Below are positions 22,667 through 32,129 of a stretch of DNA of 41,062 nt, in pieces. The stretch covers positions 1 through 41,062 of the forward strand of contig PNKH01000074.1 of assembly GCA_013822345.1 (NCBI GenBank), written 5' to 3'. The notes below the pieces were generated by a model. It searched no databases and had not been told where the DNA came from. It worked only from the letters and a program-made list of their open reading frames with translations. The stretch's first letter is position 1. The number at the start of each line of letters is the position of its first letter. A program made the translations under genes and the position numbers. Source of the stretch: Isosphaera sp. Its GTDB lineage: Bacteria; Planctomycetota; Planctomycetia; Gemmatales; Gemmataceae.

Positions 22667-24787
22667 CTACTCGCCGGGCCGGCCGGTCGCCCGCCGCACG
22701 TCCCACACCCGCACGCCGGCCGCCGGGTGGTCGGTCAGCAGGTACCGGCCGTCCGGGGAGAACGCCGCCGACCGGCACGGCTCGTCCGCCGGGAACCGGT
22801 GCAGTTCCCGCCCCGTCCCCGCCTCGTACACCCGCACCCCCGGCCGGGCCGGGTCTTCCGGGTCGAACCCGGCCAGCAGCCGGCCGTCCGGGGCCGGCAC
22901 CAGCCGCTCCCGCGGCGGCGGGTCGTATCGCAGCCGCTCGTCCGCCTCGAACCCGCCCCCCGGCCGCCGGGCCGTCGTCTCGACCGTGAACCGGTCGTCG
23001 GTCTGCCACCGCAGCCAACGGCCGGCCGGGACCGTGAGTTCCCTCGCCACCCGCCACTCCGCCGTGTCCCAGATGGTGACCGTCTTCGCCCCGTTGTCCG
23101 AGGCAAGGGCGTTGCACGTCCCGCACCAACTCGCCGGCCGCGGCTCGGCGTCGGCGAACACCGCCAGGTGCCGCCCGCCCGGGGACGCTGCCACCGACAG
23201 GAACGGGTGCAGCTTCCCGGCCGCCGGGGCCGGCTCCGCCAGCGCCCGCACCCGCCGGCCGGTCGCCGTGTCCCACACCGCCACCTCGTGCGAGCCGACC
23301 GTGTACAGCTGCCCGCCGTCCGGGCTGAGGCCCGCGGCCCGGCGGTACCCCGTCTCCGGGCCGGCCGGGACGCGGCACCGCTCCCGGCCGGTGGCCGTCT
23401 CGGTCACCACCACCGCCCGGTCGTCATCCCGACCGTCCACGTCCGCCGCCGCCACCCGGCCGTCCGCCGACACCACCCGGCCCCAGTCCGAGAAGCCGAG
23501 CGCCGCCACGGCCGCGGGGGTGTCCGCCGCCCGGCCGACCTCCCGCCCGGACGGCAGCTCGTAGGTGACGAGGTCGTCCCCCCGCGTGGTCCGGACGTGG
23601 ACCCGCGCCCCGTCGGCGGAGAACCGGAACTGCGGCCGCACCACCGCCGACCAGATCGACCGGCCGGCGGCCGCGCGGCGGCGCCCGGTCGCGAGGTCGA
23701 GCACGACGACGACCGACCCGGCCGTGGCCGCCACCGCCGTCCCGTCCGGGGAGAAGGTCACGGTCGGCCGGGTCAGGTGGCCGTCGGCCCGGGCCGTCTC
23801 CCGCCCGGTCGCGGTGTCGTACACCCGGATTCCGGCCTCGAACTCGGCCACCGCGACCCGGTCGCCGGCCGGGGACAGGGCGAGTGGGGTGTTCACCAGC
23901 CGTGCGGTGGCCAGCCGGGCCCGCGGGGCGCGGGTGGCCGCGTCCCACACCGCCACCTGCTCCCCGTCGACGGCGGTGGCCAGCCACTTCCCGTCGGCCG
24001 AGAACGCGACCGCGGGCCAGTGGGCGGCCGGCTCGGTCAGCCGCCCGACGGCGGCCCCAGTGGCGGCGTCCAGCAGGTGGAACGGGCCGCCGCTGTTGCT
24101 CACCGCCGCGGCCACCACCGCCCCGTCCGGGGACACCGCGACCCCGGTCACGTGCTGGGCGTATGACGGGTTCTTCGGCGGCAGCGCGGCGGCCCACACC
24201 TGCCGGCCGGTGGCGGTACAGAACCGGGTCGGCAACCCGCCGTAGCCGAGGACCACCCCCGAGCCGTCCGGGGTGAACGCGGCGACCGGCCGGCCGTGCA
24301 GCTCGGCGGCGTTCAACCCGGCGAGGCGGACCCGGGCCTGCTCCGCCCCGGTGGCGGCGTCGAACCGGCGGACGGTGACCGGCCACTCGTAGCCGCGGGT
24401 GGGGACGGGCGGCACGTCCTCGAATGCCAGGGCGAGGAAGGACCGCCCGTCCGGGGTGAAGACGACGTGCGTGCCGACCGCGAAGTCGTCAAACGCGACC
24501 CGGCGGGCGAGCCGGCCGGTGGCGGCGTCCCAGAGCCGGACCTCGCCGCGGCCGGCGCCGGCCAGCCACCGCCCGTCCGGCGAGAAGGCGGCGTGCCGGA
24601 CCGGGGTCGCGGCGGCGAACCGCGGGTCCCCGAACGCCCCGACCGGTCGGCCGGCCGCGGCCGGCAGGGCGTCGGGTTCGGCCGGTCGGGCGTGCGGGGC
24701 CGGCGGCCGGGCGGGGGGTGCGACGGCGAGCCAGAGGCCGACGGCCGCGGCGGCGAGCAGGGTGAGCCGGCCGAGGGGGGTGGACAT
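22667..24787 (-). CDS. Exported WD40-repeat beta-propeller protein
   Basis: A 706-residue protein. An N-terminal hydrophobic segment (about 8-26) is followed by a Pro/Ala-rich linker and then regular blades: FSPDGRWLAGAGRGEVRLWDAATGRLAR, FTPDGRSFLAL, FSADGKWLATAVDGEQVAVWDAATR, and FSPDGRYLLTDHPAAGVRVWD at the C-terminus. Spacing suggests about 13-14 blades, that is two seven-bladed propellers. The ATG at 24787 has GGAGG upstream. It is probably anchored in the membrane or periplasm as a scaffold. It lies directly upstream of the second propeller gene, and 50 bp downstream of the stop of a secreted hypothetical gene. Confidence 0.86.
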   Translation of the reverse strand: MSTPLGRLTLLAAAAVGLWLAVAPPARPPAPHARPAEPDALPAAAGRPVGAFGDPRFAAATPVRHAAFSPDGRWLAGAGRGEVRLWDAATGRLARRVAFDDFAVGTHVVFTPDGRSFLALAFEDVPPVPTRGYEWPVTVRRFDAATGAEQARVRLAGLNAAELHGRPVAAFTPDGSGVVLGYGGLPTRFCTATGRQVWAAALPPKNPSYAQHVTGVAVSPDGAVVAAAVSNSGGPFHLLDAATGAAVGRLTEPAAHWPAVAFSADGKWLATAVDGEQVAVWDAATRAPRARLATARLVNTPLALSPAGDRVAVAEFEAGIRVYDTATGRETARADGHLTRPTVTFSPDGTAVAATAGSVVVVLDLATGRRRAAAGRSIWSAVVRPQFRFSADGARVHVRTTRGDDLVTYELPSGREVGRAADTPAAVAALGFSDWGRVVSADGRVAAADVDGRDDDRAVVVTETATGRERCRVPAGPETGYRRAAGLSPDGGQLYTVGSHEVAVWDTATGRRVRALAEPAPAAGKLHPFLSVAASPGGRHLAVFADAEPRPASWCGTCNALASDNGAKTVTIWDTAEWRVARELTVPAGRWLRWQTDDRFTVETTARRPGGGFEADERLRYDPPPRERLVPAPDGRLLAGFDPEDPARPGVRVYEAGTGRELHRFPADEPCRSAAFSPDGRYLLTDHPAAGVRVWDVRRATGRPGE

Positions 24788-24837
24788 GGTTCCCTCCGGG
24801 GGTCGTCCGGGATGCGAGCGGGGCTGGCATCACCTGG

Positions 24838-25755
24838 TCACGGCGGCGAAAGCTCCGCCCGCGGCACGTCCACCCCGAGCGCCCGCAGCGAGTCGTACGC
24901 CGCCCGCCGGACCGGGTACGTCCGCACTCGCTTGCCGTTCTCCACCACGTCGCCGACGAACCCGTCCGCCAGCACGGCCTTCAGCGCCGCGGCCACGTCC
25001 GCGCCGGGGTAGTGCGCCAGCTGCTCGGCCGCGTGCGTCCGGGTCCACCAGTCCTTGTTCCCGAGCCCGGCCAGGAACCCCTTCTTGTGCTCCGGCTCGT
25101 GCGGGACCAGAAGGTTGTAGACATCCCCGTCGTCCTGCTTGGGGCCGCAGTACACGTAGTGCCCGGCCGCCCGTACTCGCTCCGGGTGCGCCTTCACCCG
25201 CGCCTCGACCAACTTCACCACCGCCGCCGGGTCTGTCAGCACCTTCGCCCCCTTGTCGATCGCCACGCACGCCGTGTGGCGGAACTCGAGCCGTTCCCAC
25301 GCGGAGCCGTGGTTCGGCAGGAAGCCGAACGGGTCGTGCGGCTTGGCCCCGGCCTTCGGGGCGGGCCACGGGTTCAGGAAGACGCAGTACGTCTCCCGCC
25401 CCGCCCGCGCGGCCGGCGCGTCGAACAGCCGCGGGCCCTCCCGCGCGGCCGGCCCGCAGAACAGCAGCACCCGGTGCTCGCCGGGGGCCGGGATCAGGTC
25501 GGTCAGGTCGCCGGCGACCGGCGGGGCCGGCTTGCCGACCCGCTTCAGCACCCGGTCGACGCTCCTGACCGTGGTCACCGTCCACCCGCGGCCGCCCCGG
25601 ACGACCCGCTCGCTCACGACCGTCGCCTCGACGACCGAGTCGCTGGAGTCGGTCAGCCACTCGAGCGAGTGGTAGTAGAGGGAGGAGGTGTCGGCGGGCG
25701 CCGGCGCGGGGGCGGCCAGGCCGGCGGCCACAGCGAGGACGAAGGACGGGCGCAT
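24838..25755 (-). CDS. Secreted hypothetical protein
   Basis: A 305-residue protein I do not recognise. It has a signal peptide (about 1-21, ending APADT). The first half has alternating strands (VVEATVVSERVVRGG, TVTTVRSVDRVLKR, HRVLLFCG), which resembles small beta-domains of planctomycete secreted proteins. The C-terminal 80 residues look like one or two HEAT-type helical repeats (TRTHAAEQLAHYPGADVAAALKAVL, VRRAAYDSLRALG). I chose the ATG at 25755 because GAGG is seven bases upstream; a GTG one codon earlier is an alternative. It starts 9 bp after the stop of the FAD oxidoreductase gene, so the two are probably one transcript. Confidence 0.75.
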   Translation of the reverse strand: MRPSFVLAVAAGLAAPAPAPADTSSLYYHSLEWLTDSSDSVVEATVVSERVVRGGRGWTVTTVRSVDRVLKRVGKPAPPVAGDLTDLIPAPGEHRVLLFCGPAAREGPRLFDAPAARAGRETYCVFLNPWPAPKAGAKPHDPFGFLPNHGSAWERLEFRHTACVAIDKGAKVLTDPAAVVKLVEARVKAHPERVRAAGHYVYCGPKQDDGDVYNLLVPHEPEHKKGFLAGLGNKDWWTRTHAAEQLAHYPGADVAAALKAVLADGFVGDVVENGKRVRTYPVRRAAYDSLRALGVDVPRAELSPP

Positions 25756-25764
25756 CACGTGACC

Positions 25765-27234
25765 TCACGTCGGGTTGGACACGGCTGTTCTACGACCGGC
25801 GGCCAGCCACCGGGACGCCGACCGGGCGGCGAAGAACCCGCACATCCCGTGCACCCCGCCGCCCGGCGGGGTCGACGACGAGCAGATGAACAGGCCCCGG
25901 GCCGGCGTCGAGTACGGGTCGAGCCGGGCGACCGGCCGGGTGAACAACTGGCCGAGGTCGGCGATTCCGCCGCCGATGTCGCCGCCGACGTAATTCGCGT
26001 TGTGCCGCTCCATCGCCGCTGTGTCCATGACGTGCCGGGCGAGGATCCGGTCGCGGAACCCCGGGGCGAACCGCTCCACCTGAGCCTCGATCGCCGCCGT
26101 CATGTCGACCCGCGACCCGTGCGGGACGTGGCAGTACGCCCACGCCGTGTGCTTCCCCGCCGGCGCGCGGGTGTGGTCGAACAGGCTGTGCTGGGCCAGC
26201 AGGACAAACGGCCGGTCCGGGTGGTCGCCGGCGAACACCGCCCGCTCCGCCGCCGCGATCTCGCCGAGCGTCCCGCCGACGTGGACGGTCGCGGCCCGGC
26301 CGCAGCCCGCCGCCCGCCACGGGATCGGCTCGCCGAGTGCCCAGTCCACCTTGAACACGCCCGGCCCGTACCGGTACCTCCCGAGCCGCCGGCGGTAGCT
26401 CGCCGGCAACCGCTTCCCGGCGATCGCGACCACCTGGCGGGGCGTCAGGTCGAAGAGGACGGCGCGGGCCGGCGGCAGGTCGGCGAGCGACCCCACCCGC
26501 CGCCCCGTCTCGACTTCGCCGCCCAAACTGCGGAGGTAGCCGACGAGCGCGTCGGTGAGCTTCTGCGACCCGCCGCGCGGGAACGGCCACCCGACCGCGT
26601 GCCCGGCCAGCCCGAGCATCAACGCGATCGCCGCCCCGGGCCGCTGTTCGAGCGGCAACACCGCGTGACACCCCAGCCCGGCGATCAGCGCCTTCGCCCG
26701 CTCGCCGCCGAACCACGCCTCCGCCAGCCCGCCGGCCGACCGGAACGCCCGGAGCCCGAACCGCGCCGCCGCGACCGGCCGGCGCGGCAGTCGGAACGGC
26801 CCGAGCAGGTCGGCGAACAGGCCGTCGGCGGCCGCAGCCAACGGGTCCATCAGCCGGCGGTACGCCCGTGCGTCCGGGCCGAGGCCGGCGGCGGTGTCGG
26901 CGACCGACCGTTCGAGCACGACCGCCGAGCCGTCGTCGAGCGGGTGGGCGAGCGGGGCCGGCGGGTGGACCCAGTCCAGCCCGAAGTCGGCGAGGGGGAG
27001 GGTGCGGAAGAACGGCGAGGCGACGGCCATCGGGTGGATGGCCGAACAGGTGTCGTGGACGAACCCCGGAAGGGTGAGGGCTTCGGAGCGGCACCCGCCG
27101 CCGGGCACGTCGGCCGCCTCCAGGACGAGGACGGACCGGCCGGCGCGGGCCAGCGCGACCGCCGCCGCCAGCCCGTTCGGCCCGGACCCGACGACGACCG
27201 CGTCACTGGCCGCGGGCAGGCCGGTCGTCGGCAT
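25765..27234 (-). CDS. FAD-dependent oxidoreductase (phytoene desaturase/PYROXD2-like)
   Basis: A 489-residue flavoprotein. The dinucleotide-binding motif VVVGSGPNGLAAAVALARAG starts at about residue 13, followed by VLEAADVPGGGCRSE. This is the start typical of CrtI/CrtO-type desaturases, carotenoid ketolases and their relative PYROXD2. The C-terminus ends with the usual FAD signature LFICSSSTPPGGGVHGMCGFFAARSA. No other carotenoid gene (crtB or crtE) is nearby, so the substrate is not known. The ATG at 27234 has GGAGGAG upstream. It is 9 bp upstream of the secreted hypothetical gene. Confidence 0.87.
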   Translation of the reverse strand: MPTTGLPAASDAVVVGSGPNGLAAAVALARAGRSVLVLEAADVPGGGCRSEALTLPGFVHDTCSAIHPMAVASPFFRTLPLADFGLDWVHPPAPLAHPLDDGSAVVLERSVADTAAGLGPDARAYRRLMDPLAAAADGLFADLLGPFRLPRRPVAAARFGLRAFRSAGGLAEAWFGGERAKALIAGLGCHAVLPLEQRPGAAIALMLGLAGHAVGWPFPRGGSQKLTDALVGYLRSLGGEVETGRRVGSLADLPPARAVLFDLTPRQVVAIAGKRLPASYRRRLGRYRYGPGVFKVDWALGEPIPWRAAGCGRAATVHVGGTLGEIAAAERAVFAGDHPDRPFVLLAQHSLFDHTRAPAGKHTAWAYCHVPHGSRVDMTAAIEAQVERFAPGFRDRILARHVMDTAAMERHNANYVGGDIGGGIADLGQLFTRPVARLDPYSTPARGLFICSSSTPPGGGVHGMCGFFAARSASRWLAAGRRTAVSNPT

Positions 27235-27375
27235 CGGTCTCCTCCACCCGGGCCGGGCTCGGTCCGAGGCTGTTGTACGCCCCGGCCCCGGCGGCGTATC
27301 CCGGCCGCGTCACCGATTCCCGGGCCGGCCCGCGCCCGCCGACGCCAGGCCGCTGTTCCACCCGGACGCCCTCGC

Positions 27376-27594
27376 CCGGGCCTCGCCGCCCTGACCCTCC
27401 CGCCGGCCGCCGTCGCCGACTCCCGCCAGATCGGCCGGGAGCTGACCGCCCGGGTCCTGTTCGTCGCCTACTGCGAGGACCGCGGTCGCCTCCCGGCCGG
27501 GATCGCCGCCCGCGCGTACACCCACGCCGATCCGTTCCGCCCGCGGCCGGTGTGGGACAACTTCCGGGACGCCGTCATCGGAGGGGAAGGAGCG
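27376..27594 (+). pseudogene. Remnant of a restriction/DNA-methylase-type gene
   Basis: Within a gap between genes (27235-27739) one frame encodes LAALTLPPAAVADSRQIGRE, then LTARVLFVAYCEDRGRLP and DPFRPRPVWDNFRDAV. This closely resembles the N-terminal part of type IIG/Eco57I-like restriction-methylases, where a helix with FLxRLLFxxYxEDRGLLP and a later RPVWxNF segment are conserved. There is no start codon with ribosome site, no catalytic NPPY motif, and similarity stops at about 27594. The frame just upstream (PLFHPDALARA) may be a shifted continuation. It looks like a decayed fragment. The remainder of the gap, 27595-27739, shows only the LRR gene's ribosome site and no other gene. Confidence 0.55.
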
Positions 27595-27739
27595 CTTGAC
27601 CGGGGTCGGGGGCGAATCGATAATCGTCCCGAAACGACACGGATCCCACCTGACGCCGTCATCAGGGGGAAGATGGCCCGCGCGGATTCGGGCGATGCGC
27701 CGGCCGACCGGGGGCTCACAACACGCCCGGAGGACGCCC

Positions 27740-30118
27740 ATGCGTCGGGCACTGTTGGTGTCCTGCCTCGTGTCGGCGCCGGGGTGTTCGCCCGAGGGGA
27801 GGTCACCCGCGCCCCCGTCGGGCGAAGGCACGGCCGTGGTTCCCGAGCCCGCCCGCGACGGGGACGTGCCCCCACCCCGCCCCCGGGTCCCGCCACGGCC
27901 GCTCCCCGCCGAAGTCGTGGCCGCGTGGGTGGAGGCGGGCGCCGAGGTGGGTTGGCTGGGGCCCACCCGGGCGTCGCCGCTCTACGTCGACTTTACCACC
28001 CGCCTCGGTGACGGAACGCTCGACCCCGCCCGCGCCGTGCCGGCGTTCCGGATCCGGCGCTGGCCCCAAGGCGGGCTGGGCCGGCTCCCCGCCCCGGCCG
28101 AGGCGTTCGGACTGGACATCGGGTCCTGGGGGCCCACCGCCCAGGCCGGCCTGAGGGACGTCCGGAGGTTCGAGCACCTGGCCGCACTCGACGTGTCCAT
28201 GAGCCCGGTGACGGGGGCCGACCTGAAGGAACTGGCCGGGCTGAACCGCCTCGCCGTCCTGAGCCTCATCGGCACCCAGGTGACCGACGACGGGTTGGCC
28301 GAACTGGCCGCGCTCCGGGGGCTGGAGGTCCTGCTCCTGAACAAGACCGGGGTGACGGGTGCAGGGGTGAAGCGACTCGACGCCCTCGGGCGCCTGGAGG
28401 CGCTCAACCTTTACAACACCCCGGCGGCGGGCGGGGGGCTCAAGGAACTGGCCGGCCTCAAGGCGCTCCGGTCGCTTGGCCTGGGCGGCGAGGTGAGGCT
28501 GGGTGCCGGGCTGGGGGAGCTGAGGGCCCTGCGGCGGCTGACCGAGCTCTCACTCGTCGGCGCGGTCATCAGTCCGGAGGGGATCGCCGAGCTGGCCACC
28601 CTGCGGACGCTCACCGCCCTCGACCTGAGCATCACCGCCGTCGGGGACGAGGCGCTGGAACGGCTCGCCCCCCTCGGCGGGCTGACGCGGCTACACTACG
28701 GCTGGTTCGTGACGGACGTCGGCCTGAAGCACCTGGCCGCCTTCGGGCGACTCGAGTCCCTCAGCGTGGGTGGGCCGGGGGTGACGGACGGGGGGGTGAA
28801 GCACCTCGCGGCCCTGAAGCGGCTCACCTCGCTCAGCCTGTACGCGCCGCAGGTGACGGAGGCGGGGCTCGGGGAGCTCGCCGCCGCGGGCGGGCTGGAG
28901 GAGTTCAGCCTGTGGGGCGCGCAGGTCCCCGCCGCCGGGCTCAAGGCACTGGCACCGCTGAAGCGGCTCACCACGCTCGGACTCGACGACGACCGGCTGA
29001 CCGGTGAGACCCTTCGGGTGCTGGGCGGGGTCGGGTTGTTGCACGCGCTCCCGTGCGCCCGGTCGGCCGGCGGGGCCCGGCCGACCGGCCCGGAAGGCGT
29101 GTCCGAACTGGACTTGCGCAAGGCCCGCCTGGCCGGCGGCGACTTGCGGGCGCTCGCGCCCCTGAACGGGCTGAAGACCCTCCGCCTGGAACGGGAACAG
29201 GTCACTTCCGCCGCCCTGATCGACCTGCGCGCGGTCGGCCTCCTCCACGCCCTCGACCGGGCCCGGGCGGCGGGCGGGGGGCGTCCGGCGGGGCCCGCCG
29301 ACGTCGCCGAGGTCGAACTGCCGGGCGCGGCCGCGGACGAGGCGGGGCTGCGGGCACTGGACGTGTTCGAGAACCTGACCTCCCTCTCCGTCGCCGGCCT
29401 GACCGACGAGCGCTGCGGCGTCCTCCGGCGGTTCGAGCGCCTCACCCGGCTCCGGGCGTCCGGGCGGATCACGGGCCGGGGCGTCGACGAGCTCGTCGGC
29501 CTCGGCCGGCTGACCGAACTCGAGCTGGAGAGTGACGAGGTCACGGACCGCGAGATGAAGACCCTGGCCGCGGCCGGCGGCCTCCGGTCGCTGACGCTGG
29601 GATGCCGGTCGGTAACGGCCGACGGGTTGAAGGCCCTGGCCGCGGCAAAGGGGCTCCGGTCACTGACACTGAGGGGGCCGGCCGTCACGGCCGAGGCCTT
29701 CCAGGCCCTCGCCGCGGCGGAGGGGCTGGAGTCGTTAACGGTGCGATGCCGGCAGGTAACGACGGACGGCCTCCAGGCGCTCGCCACGGCGAAGCGGCTC
29801 GAATCGTTGACGCTGGATTCCGAGGAGCTGTGGGTCGACGGCTTGAAGCACCTGGCCTGGGCGCCGCGGCTCCGGGCACTGGCCCTGCGGTACCCCCCCT
29901 CGCCCGACGCCGAGGGGCTCAAGGCACTGGCCGCGGCGAAGGGGCTGCGGTCGTTGGACCTGAACTGCGGAAAGCTGACGGCCGAGCAAGTGAAGGCCCT
30001 GGCCGCAGCGAAGGGCCTCGAGTCGCTGACGCTGCGGACGTTCCAGTTGACACCCGACCAGGTGGCCGAACTCCGGAGGGCACTCCCCGGGTGCCGGGTG
30101 ACCCACATCGACCGTTGA
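27740..30118 (+). CDS. Leucine-rich-repeat lipoprotein
   Basis: A 792-residue LRR protein. The signal sequence ends in a lipobox (LVSAPGC, Cys near 16), so it should be lipid-anchored outside the inner membrane. After a Pro-rich linker (about 20-60), about 25 repeats of roughly 23-24 residues follow, with forms such as LAVLSLIGTQVTDDGLAEL and LRSLTLGCRSVTADGLKAL. This resembles the GALA/RI-like and internalin-like bacterial LRRs. Two places, near residues 433 and 501, break the pattern with the related segments GLLHALPCARSAGG and GLLHALDRARAAGG. The ATG at 27740 has GGAGGAC upstream. The likely role is protein binding. Confidence 0.86.
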   Translation: MRRALLVSCLVSAPGCSPEGRSPAPPSGEGTAVVPEPARDGDVPPPRPRVPPRPLPAEVVAAWVEAGAEVGWLGPTRASPLYVDFTTRLGDGTLDPARAVPAFRIRRWPQGGLGRLPAPAEAFGLDIGSWGPTAQAGLRDVRRFEHLAALDVSMSPVTGADLKELAGLNRLAVLSLIGTQVTDDGLAELAALRGLEVLLLNKTGVTGAGVKRLDALGRLEALNLYNTPAAGGGLKELAGLKALRSLGLGGEVRLGAGLGELRALRRLTELSLVGAVISPEGIAELATLRTLTALDLSITAVGDEALERLAPLGGLTRLHYGWFVTDVGLKHLAAFGRLESLSVGGPGVTDGGVKHLAALKRLTSLSLYAPQVTEAGLGELAAAGGLEEFSLWGAQVPAAGLKALAPLKRLTTLGLDDDRLTGETLRVLGGVGLLHALPCARSAGGARPTGPEGVSELDLRKARLAGGDLRALAPLNGLKTLRLEREQVTSAALIDLRAVGLLHALDRARAAGGGRPAGPADVAEVELPGAAADEAGLRALDVFENLTSLSVAGLTDERCGVLRRFERLTRLRASGRITGRGVDELVGLGRLTELELESDEVTDREMKTLAAAGGLRSLTLGCRSVTADGLKALAAAKGLRSLTLRGPAVTAEAFQALAAAEGLESLTVRCRQVTTDGLQALATAKRLESLTLDSEELWVDGLKHLAWAPRLRALALRYPPSPDAEGLKALAAAKGLRSLDLNCGKLTAEQVKALAAAKGLESLTLRTFQLTPDQVAELRRALPGCRVTHIDR

Positions 30119-30303
30119 GATCATGCCCCGGATGCCGTGCTCCGGCCCGACGAGGATGCGACTCCCACACCCGTACCCGTCGGCCGAGCGTCACGACGGT
30201 CGGAGTGGGACCCGAGGCCGGAGAGACGTCGGCGGCAGAGACTCAGCCGGGGGGCGTGGGCACAGCCCGACCTACGACCCTCTGCGCTCACCGGTAACGC
30301 GCT

Positions 30304-31926
30304 CTAGCCCGGTTCGCCCCGCAGTTCCGCCGCCGCCAGCTCGCGGATGCGGAACTTCTGCACCTTCCCGGTGACCGTCAGCGGGAAGGCGTCCACCAGC
30401 TTCCAGTGCCGCGGGATCTTGTACGTCGCGATCCGGCCCACGCAAGCCGCCCGCAGCCCGTCGGCGGTGAGCGCCGCTCCGGCCGCCGGCCGCACCCACG
30501 CCACCACCTCCTCGCCGTACTTCGAACACGGCACCCCGACCACCTGCGCCTCCGCCACCCCCGGTAGGGTGTGCAGGAACTCCTCCACCTCGCGCGGGTA
30601 CACGTTCTCCCCGCCGCGGATGATCACGTCCTTGATCCGGCCGACGATCCGGACGTATCCGTCGGCGTCCATCACCGCCAGGTCGCCGGTGTGCATCCAC
30701 CCGGCCGCGTCGATCGCCCGGGCGGTCGCCTCCGGGTCGTCCCAGTATTCGAGCATGACCATGTACCCGCGGGTGCACTGCTCCCCCGGCGTGCCGCGCG
30801 GCACCACCGCCCCGGTCGCCGGGTCGACCACCTTCACCTCGGCGTGCGCGACCGGCCGGCCGACCGTCTCGACCCGCTTCCCGACCGGGTCGTCCGGGGC
30901 CGTCTGCGTCGACAGCGGCGACGTCTCGGTCATGCCGCAGGCGATGGTGATCTCGCCGAGGTGCATCCGGTCGCGGACCTGCCGCATCAGCTCCGCCGGG
31001 CACGGGGCCCCGGCCATGATCCCGGTCCGGAGCGACGACAGGTCGAACTCGGCGAACCGCGGGTGGCCGAGCTCCGCGACGAACATCGTCGGCACGCCGT
31101 AGAGCGAGGTGCAGCGCTCGGCCTGCACCGTTTCGAGGACGGCGAGGGGGTCGAACGACTCGGCCGGGACCACGACGCACGCCCCGTGGGCGGCGCACGC
31201 GAGGTTCCCGAGGACCATCCCGAAGCAGTGGTAGAACGGGACCGGGACGCAGACGCGGTCGCGGTCGGTGTACCCGAGCAGTAGGCCGGCGAAGTATGCG
31301 TTGTTCAGGATGTTGTGGTGCGACAGGGTCGCCCCCTTCGGGGCGCCGGTCGTGCCGGACGTGTACTGGATGTTGATCGGGTCGTCGAACTGCAACCGGG
31401 CTTCGACCGCGGCGAGGTCGGCCTCGGGGACGCCGCGGCCGGCGGCGAGGAACGCGTCCCAGCCGGCGTCGAGGACGAGGGTGTCGCGGAGGTGCGGGCA
31501 GCGCGGCCGGACGTCGGCGAGGACGGCGAGGTAGTCGGTCTGTCGGAAGCCGCGGGCGAGGGCGAGGAGGCTCACCCCGCTGCGGTTCAGGGCGTACTCG
31601 AGTTCGAGCGCCTTGTACGCCGGGTTGACGGTGACGAGGATGGCGCCGACCCGGGCGGTGGCGAACTGGAGGACGACCCACTCGAACCGGTTCGGCGCCC
31701 ACACCCCGACGCGGTCGCCGGTCTTCACCCCGCGGGCGAGGAGGCCGCGGGCCGCGAGGCCGACCTGCTCCCACAGGTCGCGGTAAGTGGCCCGGTAGTT
31801 CTGGTGCCGGACGACGAGGGCGTCGCGGTCGCCGCAGCGGTCGGCTGTGCGGCGGAGGTTGGCGCCGATCGTCTCGCCGAGTAGCGGGACATCCGACGCG
31901 CCATGGGCGTAGGACGGGGCGGTCAT
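30304..31926 (-). CDS. Acyl-CoA ligase, AMP-forming (fatty acid/acyl-CoA synthetase)
   Basis: A 540-residue member of the ANL superfamily that activates a carboxylic acid with ATP to an acyl-adenylate and then an acyl-CoA. Core motifs are A3 [13 protein letters not shown]5 GMTETSP, the A7/A8 region [19 protein letters not shown] with [20 protein letters not shown], and the catalytic Lys in TVTGKVQKF (K521). It is closest to medium/long-chain fatty-acid-CoA ligases. I chose the ATG at 31926; the extra N-terminal residues in a longer frame come from the tRNA-Arg gene and a GC-rich gap. It is convergent with the LRR gene across 185 bp in which I see no other feature. Confidence 0.93.
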   Translation of the reverse strand: MTAPSYAHGASDVPLLGETIGANLRRTADRCGDRDALVVRHQNYRATYRDLWEQVGLAARGLLARGVKTGDRVGVWAPNRFEWVVLQFATARVGAILVTVNPAYKALELEYALNRSGVSLLALARGFRQTDYLAVLADVRPRCPHLRDTLVLDAGWDAFLAAGRGVPEADLAAVEARLQFDDPINIQYTSGTTGAPKGATLSHHNILNNAYFAGLLLGYTDRDRVCVPVPFYHCFGMVLGNLACAAHGACVVVPAESFDPLAVLETVQAERCTSLYGVPTMFVAELGHPRFAEFDLSSLRTGIMAGAPCPAELMRQVRDRMHLGEITIACGMTETSPLSTQTAPDDPVGKRVETVGRPVAHAEVKVVDPATGAVVPRGTPGEQCTRGYMVMLEYWDDPEATARAIDAAGWMHTGDLAVMDADGYVRIVGRIKDVIIRGGENVYPREVEEFLHTLPGVAEAQVVGVPCSKYGEEVVAWVRPAAGAALTADGLRAACVGRIATYKIPRHWKLVDAFPLTVTGKVQKFRIRELAAAELRGEPG

Positions 31927-32034
31927 GGGCGGTGCCGGGGAGGGGAGGGCGGGGTGGGGTGGGTGTGATGCTACCCCGCCGGCGGCCGGCCGCCAAGCGG
32001 CCGCCGCGGGGCGGGTGGATAAGAAGTGAGGAAG

Positions 32035-32108
32035 TGCCCCCGGCAGGACTTGAACCTGCAACCTCGGCTTTAGGAAAGCCTTGCGCTATCCAATTGCGCC
32101 ACGAGGGC
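32035..32108 (-). tRNA. tRNA-Arg (anticodon CCT)
   Basis: A 74-nt tRNA. The acceptor stem GCCCTCG pairs with CGGGGGC (one G-T pair). The D-arm is GCGC/GCGC with AATTGGATA. The anticodon loop is TTCCTAA, giving CCT, which reads AGG. The T-arm is GCAGG-TTCAAGT-CCTGC. The discriminator base is A and no CCA is encoded. The 27-43 pair is a mismatch. Only 21 bp separate its 5' end from the divergent HNH gene, and no promoter could be seen. Confidence 0.95.
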
Positions 32109-32129
32109 TTCGTTCAACGGGCCAGAGCC

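Noticed and set aside
25012-28011. A 999-residue open frame on the plus strand
   Set aside because: It runs opposite to the hypothetical and FAD oxidoreductase genes, is rich in Arg, Pro and Gly, and has no family features except in its short part over the methylase remnant. Long antisense frames are expected at this GC content.
30119-30303. Possible small gene between the LRR and acyl-CoA ligase genes
   Set aside because: The only frames are Arg/Pro/Ser-rich without a ribosome site, and no palindrome or RNA gene is apparent.
31932-32129. N-terminal extension of the HNH frame, and of the acyl-CoA ligase frame on the other strand
   Set aside because: Both extensions are translations of the tRNA-Arg gene and flanking GC-rich DNA. 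The proteins match their families only after the chosen starts.
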